Source of the DNA: Cristatella mucedo
Lineage: Eukaryota; Bryozoa; Phylactolaemata; Cristatellidae
Assembly (NCBI GenBank): GCA_009760855.2
Contig: WPIO01000010.1
Coordinates: 5,002,501 to 5,065,000 of the forward strand
Direction of reading: 5' to 3'
Length of the DNA stretch: 62,500 bases
Shown: piece after piece, positions 1 to 11,140 of the stretch
Layout of the letters: every line of letters begins with the position of its first letter
How positions within the stretch are numbered: position 1 is the first letter of the stretch
Translations under genes and position numbers: made by a program
The notes under the pieces: generated by a model
Database searches by the model: none
What the model saw: the letters and a program-made list of their open reading frames with translations, nothing else
What the model was told of the DNA's origin: nothing

Positions 1-333
1 GAGTAGCACATGTAGTGTCGACTGCCAGGCTGTTGCGGTCTTTTGTTTGCCTCGAGAAGTATTATCGATGCATCGTAGTCATGTTAGTACCAGTAGCATT
101 TGGCACTCTCGATCGGGATCTTGATTGATTAACCGATAGAAGCACGGGTTACAGTTAAGAGCTCTAATCCCTACACCAACAATCTATGAACATTGATACA
201 GTGTTTTGACCGGATGCTACAGAATCACGAGACAGCTCATCCTTGTCCCTACACTGTCTCCTAGCCTGCCTGCAGGCATGCACCAGCCAGGTCCATAGTG
301 ATACCGGTCTCATTCACCGATACAAACTTGCAG

Positions 334-3300
334 CATGCGGAGTGGTGTCTAATGGCTTCATCGTCGGTGGTGGCCCATCTGAGATAGGCAAATGGCCGTG
401 GCAGGTCTCCCTGCAGCAACGCTCCAACAACTTTCACTTCTGCGGCGGTTCCATTATCAATGAGCTCTTCATAGTCACTGCGGCCCACTGTGTTGATGGG
501 TAAGTGGATGCAGTTATGAGAACGGCAGCGGCAACAGCAGTAACAGTCCAGCAGTGGAAGCAGTGAGGTCTTCTGCTGCTGTGGCTGCTGCTGCTTCTCG
601 ACGTCAGGTGCTTCATCGGCTCTAGCTCGATCTTTTGTAGCCAGGCGGCCAACACGATGCAGGTAGTTGCTGGCGAGTATCACCTGAAACAGGCCAACGA
701 CGAGCAAGTGATCCCAGTGGCGAGCTACGTCAAGGTGAGTCGTAGCTGCACACATTACCGACCATCACCATTTGCTCGAAATTTAGGTTTTGTTTTCAGC
801 AGCAGCAGCCTAAATTTTAAAAGCTTCATTCAGAATACTGTTTCTACAGCTAGCTATCATAGCCTATCCCTATCCAAGATTAGGAGCTGTCTTCCACAGT
901 GGCTTGCAAAACATTTAACCAGCTCCTTAGTTCTGTCTCGGCTTGATTATTGTAATTCCCTTTTGGCTGGGCTACCAAAGAAAGCAACTTGGCCACTGCA
1001 GCTGGCTATGAATATGGCTGCAAGGCTAGTCTTCAAGTCCGAGAAGTTTGAACACGTGTCTCCTTTGCTAAAAGAGCTAGGATGGATGCCGGTTGAGCAA
1101 TGGATACAGAGCAAAGTTCTTATGCTGACCCCCAAGGCCTACCACGGCTTGGCTCCTCCAGACCTAGCTGAACTGCTGCACCAGTTTCAGCCTCTTCGTA
1201 CCCTCAGGTTCTGTATTGACAATAAATTAGCCGTTCCATTTCTCTGCTTAAAGACCGTTGGCAGCAGAAGCTTTAGCTCTGCAGGTCCTAGACTGTGGAA
1301 CTCGCTTCCACGAGTCTTATGCTTAGACAACTACTCTCCTTTTCAGCGGTCCTGAGCTGCTACTTCTATGCTACTCACTACCCCAACTGCTCTCCTGACT
1401 CTTCTATGCTTTCCACTTTTTCTTTGTTGCGTGAGACATAGTCTGTTGGCTACAAAGTGCGTACCGAAAGCCGCTTAGACTGTGAGTGTGCTATACAAAA
1501 ATCTCCTGCGTAGCACCCACATAGTCTTTACGACTCTGTGAAGTTACAGACGGACATACATTACATTACATTACTGCAGCTCAGCTGCGACTACCCACGC
1601 GGTGTGGCACCTCTTCTAAGCTCCCCATAGCATCATCGGCGTCCTTTGCTGCTCTACTTTCAGCTGGCAGACTGCGGCGGCTTGGAGGCGGCTGCTGACA
1701 CCATCCGGCACCCAGTTCCTCTTGGCGGAGCGAGCAATGTCCTAGAGTTGATGCATGCATTGTTATGTCCATTTGCAGCATGAGAGATATGATGGCAAAG
1801 CTAACGGCTTTCCGAACGATATCGCCCTCATCAAGCTGTCGAGGCCGATCGAGCTCAACCGCTACGCAATGCCCATCTGCCTGCCGGAGTTGATGCAGGT
1901 GTTCGGCCCAGAGGACATCTGCTATATCACTGGCTGGGGTGACACGAAAGGTCGGAAGTGCATCCGGTGCCAACTCAATCGTCCCCCTGTCAGCAGCCGC
2001 CTTGTGGAGCGCGCAAAGACCGAGATGCGACAGGAGTTTGTGATGCCTCCGAAGCCACCTCTCCATACCACCTGCCGGCAGCGTGCATGCAGGATGCCAG
2101 TGCCGTTAGGATGAAAAGTGCCACCTTTCTCGGCGGTTGCCTGGAAAGGTGGCATTTTTCATCCGAACGCTTAATGGCCTAGCTGGTCGCTGCCTCCTCT
2201 TCCTCTTCCTCCTCCTCTCTATATCTCCTGCTCCTGTTCCTACTGCTCCTTTTGCTGCTGCTGTGGCTGCTGCTGCTCCTCAGGTGATGTCATGCGATGC
2301 GCATGTTTATTCTTTATTCGCAGGCACCGGTGACAGCAACATCTTGAACGAGCTGTTAGTCATTGTGCCTTGGCATGCCGACTGCGTGAACAAATGGGGT
2401 GCAAACTACATTAACAATGGGCACCTCTGTGTAGGCACCGGCGGCAAGGGAGCCTGCAACGTAAGTGATGCATGCTCTCCGATGCATGCACATGTGAACT
2501 GCCAACTGCATTCAATCATAATAATAATGATATATTCGTATAGCACCACCAGAGACTCTTTCCAGGCAATTTTACATATGCTCACATGTACAAATTCCTA
2601 CATTTGCTGCATCCACACGTATGACAGCATGATGTACTGTCGTCTGGCTTGTGAGTGTGATACCTTGGCTAACCTCTGCGGCCATTCACACTGGCAGGGT
2701 GAGGAGTGGGTGGCATCAAGCGCTTCAGCTGGATCTGGATCAAGGACAGAATGAGAACATAGCCTGACACCAACAGACATTCTAGGCTCTCCACTCATTC
2801 TCTTGTTCTTTCTCTCTCTGCCAACCTGGCCCTCTATCTGCTTTGCTCTCTCCCGCTTTCTGCTGTTCTTGCTCATCTCTCTCTCTCTCTCTCTCTCTCA
2901 TTGCCTCTGTCTAATAATAATAATAAGGATGATAATAACGAGCACCCTAACCACTGGGCCAACTCTTTCACTCTCTCTCTCTCTCCCTCAGCCACTCTTG
3001 TTCTCCCTCACTGCTTGATTTTCTGAGCTCGGTGATTGTTAGCATCTACTGCTGTTGCTTAGTGGTCGTGAGTTGCTAACTTCCATTTGCTCACCAATGC
3101 AAATGTATGTTCGGTCGCACGTGCTGCAGCTGAAGGTGCATGCTTCTCCTTCGTCGGCTGCTACAGGGCGACTCCGGTGGCCCTCTGGTGTGCCTGGAAA
3201 CGTACGGCAACCAGACAAAATGGATTCTTGCCGGAGCAACGAGCTGGGGCCGCACCGGATGTCAGACTGAGGGCTTTCCCAGCGTGTACACTCGCATCGC

Positions 3301-3349
3301 CTACTTCACCGAGTGGATAGAGAGCAAGATACGAGGCGGCATGTACTAG
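334..3349 (+). CDS. S1A (chymotrypsin-fold) serine protease gene 1, 5' end not seen
   Basis: Secreted-type serine endopeptidase, read as five exons: 334-499, 641-734, 1779-1950, 2324-2460 and 3167-3349 (stop TAG). All introns are GT-AG and the phases join cleanly. Exon 1 gives Cys1 (CGVVSNGF), the activation site F-IVGG and the His57 motif TAAHC. Exon 3 gives Asp102 in [10 protein letters not shown] and ends at GWGDTKG. Exon 5 opens with GDSGGP (Ser195) and ends in the C-terminal helix after the P-S-V-Y-T-R strand. The residue at position 189 is Gly (GACN before GDSGG), so trypsin-like Arg/Lys specificity is not expected; a chymotrypsin- or elastase-like pocket is inferred. The activation P1 residue is Phe, not Arg/Lys. 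Intron 2 holds a LINE fragment and intron 3 a hairpin. Gene 2 has the same exon boundaries (94- and 137-nt exons are identical in length), so they are paralogues. Any signal peptide or N-terminal domains lie upstream of 334 and were not recognised. Confidence 0.85.
780..1576 (+). mobile_element. LINE-B fragment (RT C-terminal end and 3' tail) in intron 2 of protease gene 1
   Basis: Non-LTR retrotransposon of the CR1/L2/Jockey type. The translation shows the usual post-RT region: [30 protein letters not shown] and [12 protein letters not shown]. It ends with a UTR and an ATTAC-repeat tail (TACATTACATTAC at about 1,561-1,574), which defines family B here. The 5' part including the catalytic RT motifs is missing, as in a typical 5'-truncated insertion. 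The reading frame of exon 2 runs without a stop through the splice donor into this fragment up to 1,355. Confidence 0.8.
2109..2164 (+). other. near-perfect 21-bp stem, short-loop hairpin in intron 3
   Basis: The arm GGATGAAAAGTGCCACC and following bases pairs with GGTGGCATTTTTCATCC and preceding bases. There is one mismatch in 21 pairs and a loop of about 14 nt. It lies in intron 3 of protease gene 1. It could be a small fold-back element or a hairpin RNA precursor; no host motif decides between these. Confidence 0.55.
2867..2990 (+). repeat. (TC)n simple repeat tracts
   Basis: Two TC/CT microsatellite tracts (about 2,876-2,900 and 2,968-2,988) lie in intron 4 of protease gene 1, separated by an (ATA)n-like run. 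Open frames across them are composition artefacts. Confidence 0.85.
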
Positions 3350-3438
3350 CAGAACTAGTGGCACCTTCTGCTCCTCCCTGCGCTACTGCGGACAGCTACT
3401 GCTGCAGCGCTGGAGACACAGCCATGGCATACCATTCA

Positions 3439-3444
3439 AATAAA
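3439..3444 (+). promoter_or_regulatory. polyadenylation signal AATAAA of protease gene 1
   Basis: A canonical AATAAA lies 90 nt after the stop codon of protease gene 1, at a normal distance for its 3' UTR. No other AATAAA occurs between it and the stop. Confidence 0.6.
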
Positions 3445-3569
3445 GCTATCCTGCTTTGTTTCCAAAATATGGCTCTTTATATTATCGAATATTACCGTGG
3501 ACATATACTTACCACTGGGCATACCCCTTTGGGATCGACTTGAGCACGGGACCAGTACCCAATGTCTGC

Positions 3570-3815
3570 CCATCCCTGTGATTCGTCCACTTTGTGCTTA
3601 TGCTTACTGAGACTGTGCATGCTGCCACTAACCATACTTGCATACTGACCCTGTGCATGTCACCACCAACCATGTTGTTCTTGTTGTTTATTGAGCATGG
3701 TGCCACTAATCACAAGATCATGCTTCCTTTGCAGCAAATGTTAAGTGCCGAGAGAGAGACCGAGTTCTTTGGGGGTGCTATAACAAATGTATCATCATTA
3801 TTATTGTTATAAGGA
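3570..3815 (+). mobile_element. LINE-A 3' end
   Basis: The 3' UTR of the second LINE family. Its signature is a GCAAATG(T)AAGTGCC..GAGAGAGA..GAGTTCT..GGTGCTATA block followed by an ATT-rich tail, preceded by runs such as GTGCATGCTGCCACTAACC. The same block ends at least six other copies in the window. Confidence 0.75.
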
Positions 3816-3848
3816 AGTTTGCTGCCATCCATGTGTTGATGGTGTTTG

Positions 3849-4013
3849 GTGAGCCGTGATGGCACACTAGGTAAGGCGGTTGCTTTCACGACCTTGGTCC
3901 CGAGGTCGTGGGTTCAATTCCTGCGGTGGGCGATCCTGTATCGCCACTGCAAGCAGTGGTGCTAGCCATAAAGGCTCTTCTGGCACTATAAAAATGAGGC
4001 TGTTAAATCGGTT
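3849..4013 (+). mobile_element. SINE-A (tRNA-derived)
   Basis: A tRNA-like head with an A-box-like segment (GGCACACTAGGTAAGG) and a B box (GGTTCAATTCC), followed by a unique body ending near GAGGCTGTTAAATC. A copy at 45,918-46,090 matches closely, and inverted copies occur near 4,431 and 38,288. The head is not a functional tRNA: it lacks a proper acceptor stem and continues into the SINE body. Confidence 0.8.
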
Positions 4014-4880
4014 TTATTTATTGATGTCATCAGTACGAGCAACAAGGGAAGTGAGAGAATTCGATGTGCTCGAGGGCTGGGAAGGATCAAAGCAAAGGTA
4101 CAGGTGAGGTACAATCTGCATAGAAGTGAAAGCCTAGATTGTGCTTCGCGATCACACTGGCAAGAGGGCGAATACAAACTGCAAAAGAAGCGTACCGAAC
4201 ACAGAGCCCAGAGGGACCCTATACTTTCAGTAGTTCGTCAGACGATCTTTTCCCGTTCACATCAATACTCTGGAGTCTTCCATCCACTGAGATACTACCT
4301 GAACCATTGCAGTGCTGTGCCAATGATGCCCAGGCGAGATGTGAGGCGCTCAAGAAGGACTTCGTGACTAATAGTATCAAACGCTGCCGATGGATCGAGC
4401 AGAAAAAACAGAGATACTTTAAAAAAAAATGCTAGCTGATTTAACAGCTTCCTTTTGCATAGCGAGGGAAGAGCCTTTACGGCTATCACCACCGCTTACA
4501 GTGACGATAAAGGATCGCCCACTGCAGGATTCGAACCCACGACCTCGGGGCCGAGGTCGTGAAAAGCAACCGCCTTACCTAGTGACTTTACCCAAGTCTG
4601 AATGCTTGAGAAGGTCGTTATATACGCTAAGCACTACAGGCTCTGTGGAGGGATTAGCTCTGCACACCAATTAGAACTTACAAGATTGGGTTGAGCTCTC
4701 AAATTGGAGTTCAGCTGGTCTGCCACAACTCGTCCCATTTCTGTGATAGGATCGGAAGAAGGAAAACTATACGGAAGTTGCTCACTTTCTCATGGTCTAG
4801 CATTGCTTTCTTAATTAATGGCATAACAGCAGTCTTTTTGAAAGGTTCAGGGACATGACCTGGTGCTAAAGGCATATGTT
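4014..4880 (-). mobile_element. LINE-A reverse transcriptase fragment
   Basis: The minus strand encodes the RT segment [19 protein letters not shown] and [11 protein letters not shown], which precedes the YxDD motif in LINE polymerases. The flanking DNA matches the longer copy at 6,885-8,735. It is interrupted by an inverted SINE-A (4,431-4,590), so the SINE arrived later. Confidence 0.75.
4431..4590 (-). mobile_element. SINE-A copy nested in LINE-A
   Basis: Inverse complement of the SINE at 3,849. On the minus strand the B box reads GGTTCGAATCC and the A-box region TAGGTAAGGCGG. It interrupts the LINE-A fragment, whose sequence resumes near 4,592. Confidence 0.8.
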
Positions 4881-5097
4881 AGCGGTGCATGTAGCAGAGG
4901 AACTAAGTATTGTAAAAGTAGGAAGGTGGGAACCGAATCTAAACAACTAGTAGTCTTCTTCGACTGGGAGATGAATAAAAGGATAAGGTGACTCGAACCC
5001 TCACTTTTTTATGTGGTTGCCGTTTCGCACAGCACAGAACGCCAGCCGATGACCAACACCACCGATTTATTTCACAACGCACGGAGCCTCACAATCA

Positions 5098-5293
5098 TGC
5101 TACTCACTACCTCAACTGCTCTCCTAACTCTGCTATGCTTCCCACTTTCTCTTTGTTGCTTGAGACGAAGTCTGTTGGCTACCGAATGCGTACCGAAAGC
5201 CGCTTAGGCTGTGAGTGCGCTACACAAAACTCTCCTGCGTAACACCCACATGGTCTTTACGATTTTGTGGAGTTACTGACGGAGATACATCAC
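5098..5293 (+). mobile_element. LINE-B 3' end
   Basis: Matches the 3' UTR of the copy at 780-1,576 (GTCTGTTGGCTACCGAATGCG, GCTACACAAAACTCTCCTGCG) and stops at GACGGAGATACATCAC, where the ATTAC tail would begin. The stretch 4,880-5,098 before it holds nothing I recognise. Confidence 0.75.
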
Positions 5294-5630
5294 GGCGAAT
5301 CAACCCTTCTTCCCCCTTGCCCACTGGATCCTGCTCCTGGAGCACATCTGCGCACCGGCCCATCCATACATCCAACATCCGTTCACTGGCGGATTAGGAG
5401 GAAGAGTAACAGTCTGTGTCGAAGCCACATTGGAGGCACACCACAGCTGCTCGTCAGCCCATCGTCGTTGGATGATGCATCCAACAGCTGTTTATCGGCG
5501 GGTTACCAGAGGAACCGTACCAGTCTGTGTCCCAGCCAAGTCGGAGCAAGACCAGCCTGCATCAGCTAAGTGCTGGCCTACCATCAGACTACATCCTTGA
5601 ATGTAGACATTAAATATAATTCATTTATAT
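5294..5630. other. no gene seen; two imperfect tandem units
   Basis: No coding signal. The block around 5,390-5,430 and that around 5,494-5,534 are imperfect copies of one unit (both end in CAGTCTGTGTC), suggesting a diverged tandem repeat of roughly 100 bp. Confidence 0.4.
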
Positions 5631-5757
5631 AGCGCCCCAAGAGAACTTAATCTCTATTCAGGCGCTTCACATATGCCTCGGGGCTCGAGCCCACGACCTC
5701 AGTCAGACCTTGGTCGGGGCGAGCACCTTAACCGGTAGACCAAACCAGCACGGCATT
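5630..5757 (-). mobile_element. SINE-B (tRNA head, LINE-A-like tail)
   Basis: On the minus strand a tRNA-like head (B box GGTCGTGGGCTCGAGCCC) leads into a 3' block, GCGCCTGAATAGAGATTAAG, that resembles the LINE-A 3' UTR block. Related copies are at 39,325-39,440 (-) and 44,245-44,385 (+). The shared tail suggests that LINE-A machinery moved it. Confidence 0.65.
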
Positions 5758-5849
5758 TGAGGAAGTGCACGTAATCGAGAGACAGGAGTCTTGTGTCGAT
5801 GTTATTGAGTGACAGGAGTCCAGAGGAGATGCTACAACCTTAAGGATGT

Positions 5850-6560
5850 ACCTACGCTAGGTACGGTTGGCTGGGACAGGGCGGCTATATTGAGGATACG
5901 GGTCAGCGGCTTGGCCAGGGTCGGACCTACGGCATGGCCGGATGTGCGGAGCCGTGAGGTCACTTGGGTAGGGGAAGTTAAGCCGAGTAAGTCGTGGTGT
6001 TGGAGGCTCCCGGTCTCGCCAAGTTATGCACCTGGATGGTTGCAGGCATGCTCCGGCGATGCGGCCACGCTCGCAAGGCAACGAGTACCTAAGGCTCGAA
6101 CAGAGCTGGCTAGCACGCTCGTTGTTGAGACTTGTATATTCCGCGTTCCCCGTGTAGCGTGTTCGTGACCCCCGTGTGTAGCCGTCTTTCGGCGGAAGCT
6201 CTCGACTGTTGTGGACGTCAGCTCCGTCTATCCCAGAATACTCAGCTAGCGGATCTTGTACGGCTTATGCTTGTACTGGTGGGATAGAGGCCGGCGACGT
6301 TGTGACGGTGGAAGCCGACTGACCAACTAACACGTTGGTTCGCGCTGGCTGCGTTGTCTTGTGCCCCAATAATGTACTTTGTTTAGGACCCTCCTGCAGA
6401 CTTGTTAAGTTCCCCTGTTGTTGTCTGCGCATGCGTTAATGTAAAGAGGTTTAACCTGACTGCTGCACGTCTTACCCTACCTCAGTGGCATGGCGGGCGG
6501 CAGTGCGGCCGGAATATGGCTTTGGGTTTGGTGGAAATCAGCATCTGACCCCTTGAACTC
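5850..6560 (-). repeat. R1 repeat copy a, with an unoccupied Polinton site
   Basis: A GC-rich unclassified repeat of about 700 bp, inverted relative to the copy at 33,950-34,680. Blocks in common include CACCTGGATGG, TTTCGGCGGAAGCTCTCGACTG and AGGTTTAACCTGACTG. The sequence CGTCTTACCCTACCTCAG at 6,469-6,486 is the intact form of the site into which the Polinton inserted in copy b. I cannot assign R1 to a class. Confidence 0.75.
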
Positions 6561-6884
6561 GGCTATACTTTGGTGAGACTGACGTGACGAACATTTTTTA
6601 GCAACCTCCTGCTTTGCTTGCATGACTTTTTGTTATGTATATATGTGTAAATAGATAGTGGTTTTGTGCGGTATATAGAAAACTGCCTGTAACAGCCATT
6701 ACCACGTGGTGCTGCCGTCACTGAGCCGGATGAGAAGGCTAGGTCAGTCGATTGGGCGTTCCTTATTGACGGGTAGGCTGGAGTCATTAATTTTTAGCAT
6801 TAGCTATCACAACTAGAGAGCAGCTAGGCATGGTCGTTTGAGTCCGTGCCAGGGAGAAGAACTGCAGCTCATAGCACGCTATAT
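6561..6884. other. no gene seen
   Basis: About 320 bp between an R1 copy and a LINE-A copy. No coding signal or recognised repeat. Confidence 0.4.
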
Positions 6885-8735
6885 AATAATAATAATAATG
6901 CACTTGATAAAGCGCCCTCAGAGAACTCAATCTCTCTCTAAGCGCTTTACATTTGCTGCAAAGGGAAATGCAATTGAATAGTGAGTAATATCATGCTTGA
7001 TAAACAACATGAATAACATGGTTAGGGGTGACATGCACAGGGTCAGCATGCAAATGTGGTTAGTGGCAACATGCACAGTGTCAGCATCCATAAGCACGTG
7101 AAGGACGAATCACAGGGACCCACTAAATTCTGTCCTAAATAGGTGTGTTTTTAAGTTCTTTTTAAATGTGGTCAAGTCAGGGGATGTTCTGATGCAAGTC
7201 GGGAGGGAGTTCCAGGCTTTGGGAGCATACGAACTAAATGCACGGTCTCCACAGGATTTGAGGTTTGTACGAGGTATTGGTAGACTGTTGGATTCCGAAA
7301 AGCATGTGGTACGATACTTGGCCTGGTGGGGGAGCAGATCTGACAGATAGGCTGGAGTCATAGAACGAAGTGACCTAAAAGTGAGCGACAAAACCTTGAA
7401 GTCCATCCGTTGCTTGACTGGTAGCCAGTGCAGGTCAGCGAGAAGTGGTGTAATGTGGCAACTGCAACGCTCACGACAGACAAGCCTAGCTGTGGAGTTT
7501 TGCACCAGCTGCAATCGCCTGATCGCACATGCTGGTAGGCAAGTAAGCAGTGAGTTGCAGAAGTCAAGGCGGGATGTCACGAATGGCATGGACCAACTTA
7601 GATGTGGTATCCTTGTCTAAACAAGTCCGAATTTTAGCAATGTTATGTAGCTGAAAGTAGGCAGATTTGACTGTGGAGCTGATGTGGTCGTCTAACGATA
7701 GGTCACTTTGGAACATGACACCTAGATTTTGAGCTGATTCAACAGGAGATATGCTGACAAAAGCCAATTTTGAGCGTCAGCCTTTCCAATTTCTGAATCA
7801 CACTGGGTTTGCCCATAACTAGTAGGTTAGTTTTATCATTGTTTAGTTTTAGAAAACTTGCTGCCATCCATGTGCGGATGTCATCAATACATGCCGCCAG
7901 TGAGTTGAGAGAATTCGAGGTGCTCGAAGGCTGGGAGGGATCAAAGCAAAGGTACAAGTGAGTGTAATCCGCATAGAAGTGAAAGCCTAGATTGTGTTTG
8001 GCAATCACATCAGCAAGAGGGAGAGTATAAACCGTGAAAAGAACCGGACCTAGCTAGCACGGAGCCCTGAGATACCACATATTTCAAAGGTACATCGGAT
8101 GATTTTTTTCCATTCACGTCAGTACTCTGAAGCCTCTGTAATACTACTGTGTCTCCGGCTACAGCAGCGTTATTGGAGTCTCACGGTGACACGAAGACAC
8201 AAGCGGGCGAACGTAAGTGGTGAACGAGACTCTCTCTCTCTCTCTCTCTCTCTCTTTATTCCCCAGCGGGTACATATACGAGCTGGGGCTGACCACAGAT
8301 ACGCGAGTGCATCTGTGGTGGGCCACATGCTTCTGTCAAAGGCTGCTCGGTTTAACCACGAAGCAGCAGGCTCACACAACATTTCTTCCCTCATAGAATG
8401 TCAAAGGCTGAACCATCCGCTGCAGGCGGTGCAGACATCGCGGCCGAGAAGCCATAGGCGCACACAACACCTCCCACTGAGATAGGACCTGAACCATTGC
8501 AGAGCAGTGCCAGTATTGACCCGGCGAAATGAGAGGCACTCTAGAAGAACTTTGTGATTGATAGTATCAAAAGCTACCGAAAGATCTTAAAAAATAAGCA
8601 GAAACACTCTACCTATGTCTGCATTCCTTAGTAGGTCGTTTTATACCCTAAGCAATGCTGACTCTGTGTAGTGATTAGCTCTAAAGCCAGACTGGAACTT
8701 ACTAGCAACTTAACTTGCGTGCAGCTTGCAACATG
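6885..8735 (-). mobile_element. LINE-A, longest copy (RT and C-terminal region)
   Basis: Read on the minus strand from 8,735 down: the FDTI..HKVLLE-type RT region, then FHFYADYTHLYLCFDP (the YxDD motif, here YADY, so the catalytic second Asp is lost), then SAQNLGVMFQSDLS, SRLDFCNSLL, ARLVCRE, PLLADLHWLPVKQR and SSYAPKAWNSLP, and finally the 3' UTR with its ATTATT tail near 6,885. Several frameshifts split it into ORFs of 60-160 codons. An LTR-like element (8,160-8,469) is nested in it. Confidence 0.85.
8160..8469 (-). mobile_element. LTR-like repeat (family 2) nested in LINE-A
   Basis: On the minus strand it starts TGTTGTGTGCG, contains GTACCCGCTGGGGAATAAAG (an AATAAA followed by a (GA)n tract) and ends CGCTGCTGTA. 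The same block occurs on the plus strand at 62,179-62,375. It splits the LINE-A sequence. Solo-LTR status is inferred from the polyA-signal position; I did not find a clear target duplication. Confidence 0.55.
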
Positions 8736-9356
8736 TCGAGATGTCCCCGAAAGACGTACTCACGACTGCCGAAACCAGAGGCTAAGGTCAAATCCCCTCA
8801 TCCCCTTTCACCGATAAACCTTCAAGCTGTGCTAAGCTTGGCTTATCTAGATCTAGCTGAGCTACAGCAATGGTAACAACCTCTTTACCCCCAGAGATGG
8901 TCGGAGGATCAGAAAACACCGGTACTTATAGAAGGAACTACCGATGGCACATGCTTATGTTTTGCACGTCGAAAGCCTCTCTAACCTTACTAGGACCGCA
9001 GCGAGTCCGAATCCGAGACCCTCGTATTTGCGATGCGGTGCGGGAGAATGATAATCTAAGACAGCTCAGCTCAAGGGCAGACTGCTGCTCCTGCTACCAG
9101 AAATACGCAGCCGCGCTCTCCTTGCATAGAAGCTGCCCCTTAAGCAGTTAACGAAGACCTTTCGCAGCTTATCGATGGCAAATTTCGCTCATTTGGCTGC
9201 GCTTCGGTGCTAGGTTTGAGCAGCCGAAAGTGACGAGGCTCAGCTCTAAGCTCATTGTGCAAATGGCCAAGTCGCTCCCGTGTGCGCCCTGGTCGTTAAG
9301 CGCTGTTATAAAATGCAAAAATATTCATAATAACTTGGCCTCAGTTATCCAGGATG
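8736..9356. other. no gene seen
   Basis: About 620 bp with no convincing coding exon. The longest open frame (8,870-9,151, 93 codons) has no recognisable motif. Confidence 0.4.
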
Positions 9357-9361
9357 GCTTT

Positions 9362-9840
9362 TGTAGTTCGTATGTACGTACGTATGTATATATTGTATGC
9401 CGGCTCTTGACTTGTGACCTTGAGGTCAAGGGAGCGTGTAGTTCGTATGTATGTATTGTATGTCTGATAAGCCACTGGTGAGCTGTTAGAAGCACCACCG
9501 AGAGGGGCCGGTGCACAGCTGTGGTCCGCCTGTGATGTGGTATGGACACAGGCCGGTAACCAGCTGGTGGCCAGATGGTGGATTTACCATCAGGGTCGGC
9601 CAGTGCACTGCTGTGGTCCGCCTTTGATGTGGCATGGACCAGCTGGTGGCCAGATGGTGGATTCACCATCAGGGTCGGCCGGTGCACCGTTGTGGTCGAT
9701 GAGTCATCAGAGTCGACCAGGGGAGAGAGTCGTGTGAGAGCAGGGGCCGAAGGGAACCGTGCACTCTTCGGTTGCGTGCGTTAGTAATAAACTGTCGGTG
9801 TTGGGAATCGGCTGTCTCTCTGCTGTGCGAACAAACTACA
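9362..9840 (+). mobile_element. solo LTR, family 1, with 5-bp target duplication GCTTT
   Basis: Starts TGTAGTTCG and ends AACAAACTACA, so the termini are the short inverted pair TGTAGTT / AACTACA. GCTTT is present on both sides (9,357-9,361 and 9,841-9,845). It holds AATAAA at about 9,786 and an internal tandem duplication of about 100 bp (GGTGGCCAGATGGTGGATT repeated). A second family member sits inside the Polinton at 20,242-20,541. Confidence 0.85.
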
Positions 9841-9845
9841 GCTTT

Positions 9846-10831
9846 AGCGGTAGCTTGCGAGATCTCTCTCAAATTCTTTGGGTCCAACCGACTAGCCGCT
9901 CCAGTAGGTCGCCACGTGGCGGCCGCGGGCGTTAGATCTATCACTCGCCGTCGGGTAGCTTGGCAACGCTTTACCAAATAAAAAAAGTCAGATTTATAAG
10001 CCGAATATATTTCCTACACTGTCTTGGGTTGAAATAACACGATTGTTATAAGTTGTGGACAATAGCAATGTTGGGCTCAGGAAAATCAACTGCTGAAAGC
10101 GAGATTGGCTCTTGGTCTGAAGGCTTCCTGCTGTTGACACAGTATGCGACCTGCACGAATGCAGCTTGGACGATCCAGGTGGAGGCTTCTGATTGTCATC
10201 GACCCACTTCCACATACCACATGCATCATCGCCGTGGAACGACCAAGCCGAGGAGTTGAACAGCGACAACTGCGACCAGAGGATCAGACAGCAGCTCTGT
10301 GGGCTCCAAGATGAACTAGCCCCATCGGAAGCCAACTCGTTGTTGATGGACTGTTCATGTGCTGTGCCGCGCGAGCCATTAAGAGTGACGGTGCCCCTGG
10401 TCTGCTTTGTGTTGTAGAGGAGGATCACGTTGACTCCGATCACATCGTGCAGCAAGGAGAGTTGGAGATTTGCAGCGAACCAGGCTCATCTGCGAAGCAG
10501 TTCGACCGATGCATGCTGACGCCACGAGAGAGGACATCGACTAAACAGTGCGGCACCCGGTGCAGCAACATACGTCTTCCCTGAACTGGATCTTCTGCGA
10601 GAACTATGTAGCTTAATGATTCTTGTGTAGTCTAGCGCGATGACTTTTGTAACAGCAACTTGTGTAAACTCGACTTTTGTAACCGCGAAGTTTAGTAACC
10701 GCGTTTAGGGTACGGCTTGTTTGGCGGCCACTACTGAGCATGTTAAAGCCTCTGTGATGGCTGCATGGCTCGACCTGTGGTGGAGCTATATCAGACACAA
10801 GGACGTCTCTCCCCCACAGGCTGACATATGT
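9846..10831. other. no gene assigned; one unrecognised minus-strand ORF (9,994-10,455)
   Basis: The minus strand carries a 153-codon open frame starting MLHDVIGVNVILLYN. I see no family motif, signal peptide or splice context. It abuts the solo LTR, so it could be a chance frame or an eroded exon. The rest of the interval shows nothing. Confidence 0.25.
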
Positions 10832-11140
10832 ACCCAGGCTAGGTTCGGTTGGCTGGGACCGGGCGGCTATAATAGAGGGTAAGGGTCACCGGCTAGGCCG
10901 GGTTCGGACCTACGGCATGGCAGATGTGCAGTGACGTGAGGTCACCGGGGCTCTTGGGTAGGAGAAGTTGGCCGAGTAAGTCGTGGTGTTGGAGGCTCCC
11001 GGTCTCGCCGAGTTATGCACCTGGATGGTACCGACGACGGTACCGAAAATGTTGCTGAGTTCTAGGGGTCAAAGGCTATTTTCCGCCAAACCCCACCATA
11101 CTCCGGCCACGCTGTCGCTCGCCATGCCGCTGAGCTAGGG
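10832..11140 (+). repeat. R1 repeat copy b, left part (left flank of the Polinton)
   Basis: Begins GGCTAGGTTCGGTTGGCTGG and runs to GCTGAGCTAGGG, where it is interrupted by the Polinton. Its continuation is at 30,575. The first 200 bp are inverted relative to 30,910-31,120, so this R1 copy has inverted ends. A palindrome, GGTACCGACGACGGTACC, lies near 11,026. Confidence 0.75.

Noticed and set aside
2598-3018. Open frames across the TC tracts (Leu/Ser-rich)
   Set aside because: They are products of simple-sequence composition in an intron, without motifs.
3849-4013. Possible tRNA gene
   Set aside because: A and B boxes are present but no acceptor-stem pairing or mature tRNA length; several copies share a non-tRNA body, so it is a SINE.
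8870-9151. 93-codon frame between LINE-A and the solo LTR
   Set aside because: No motif, no consistent coding texture, and no supporting splice signals.
9537-9690. CRISPR-like repeat
   Set aside because: Two units of about 100 bp inside an LTR, with no unique spacers of uniform size; an internal LTR duplication.
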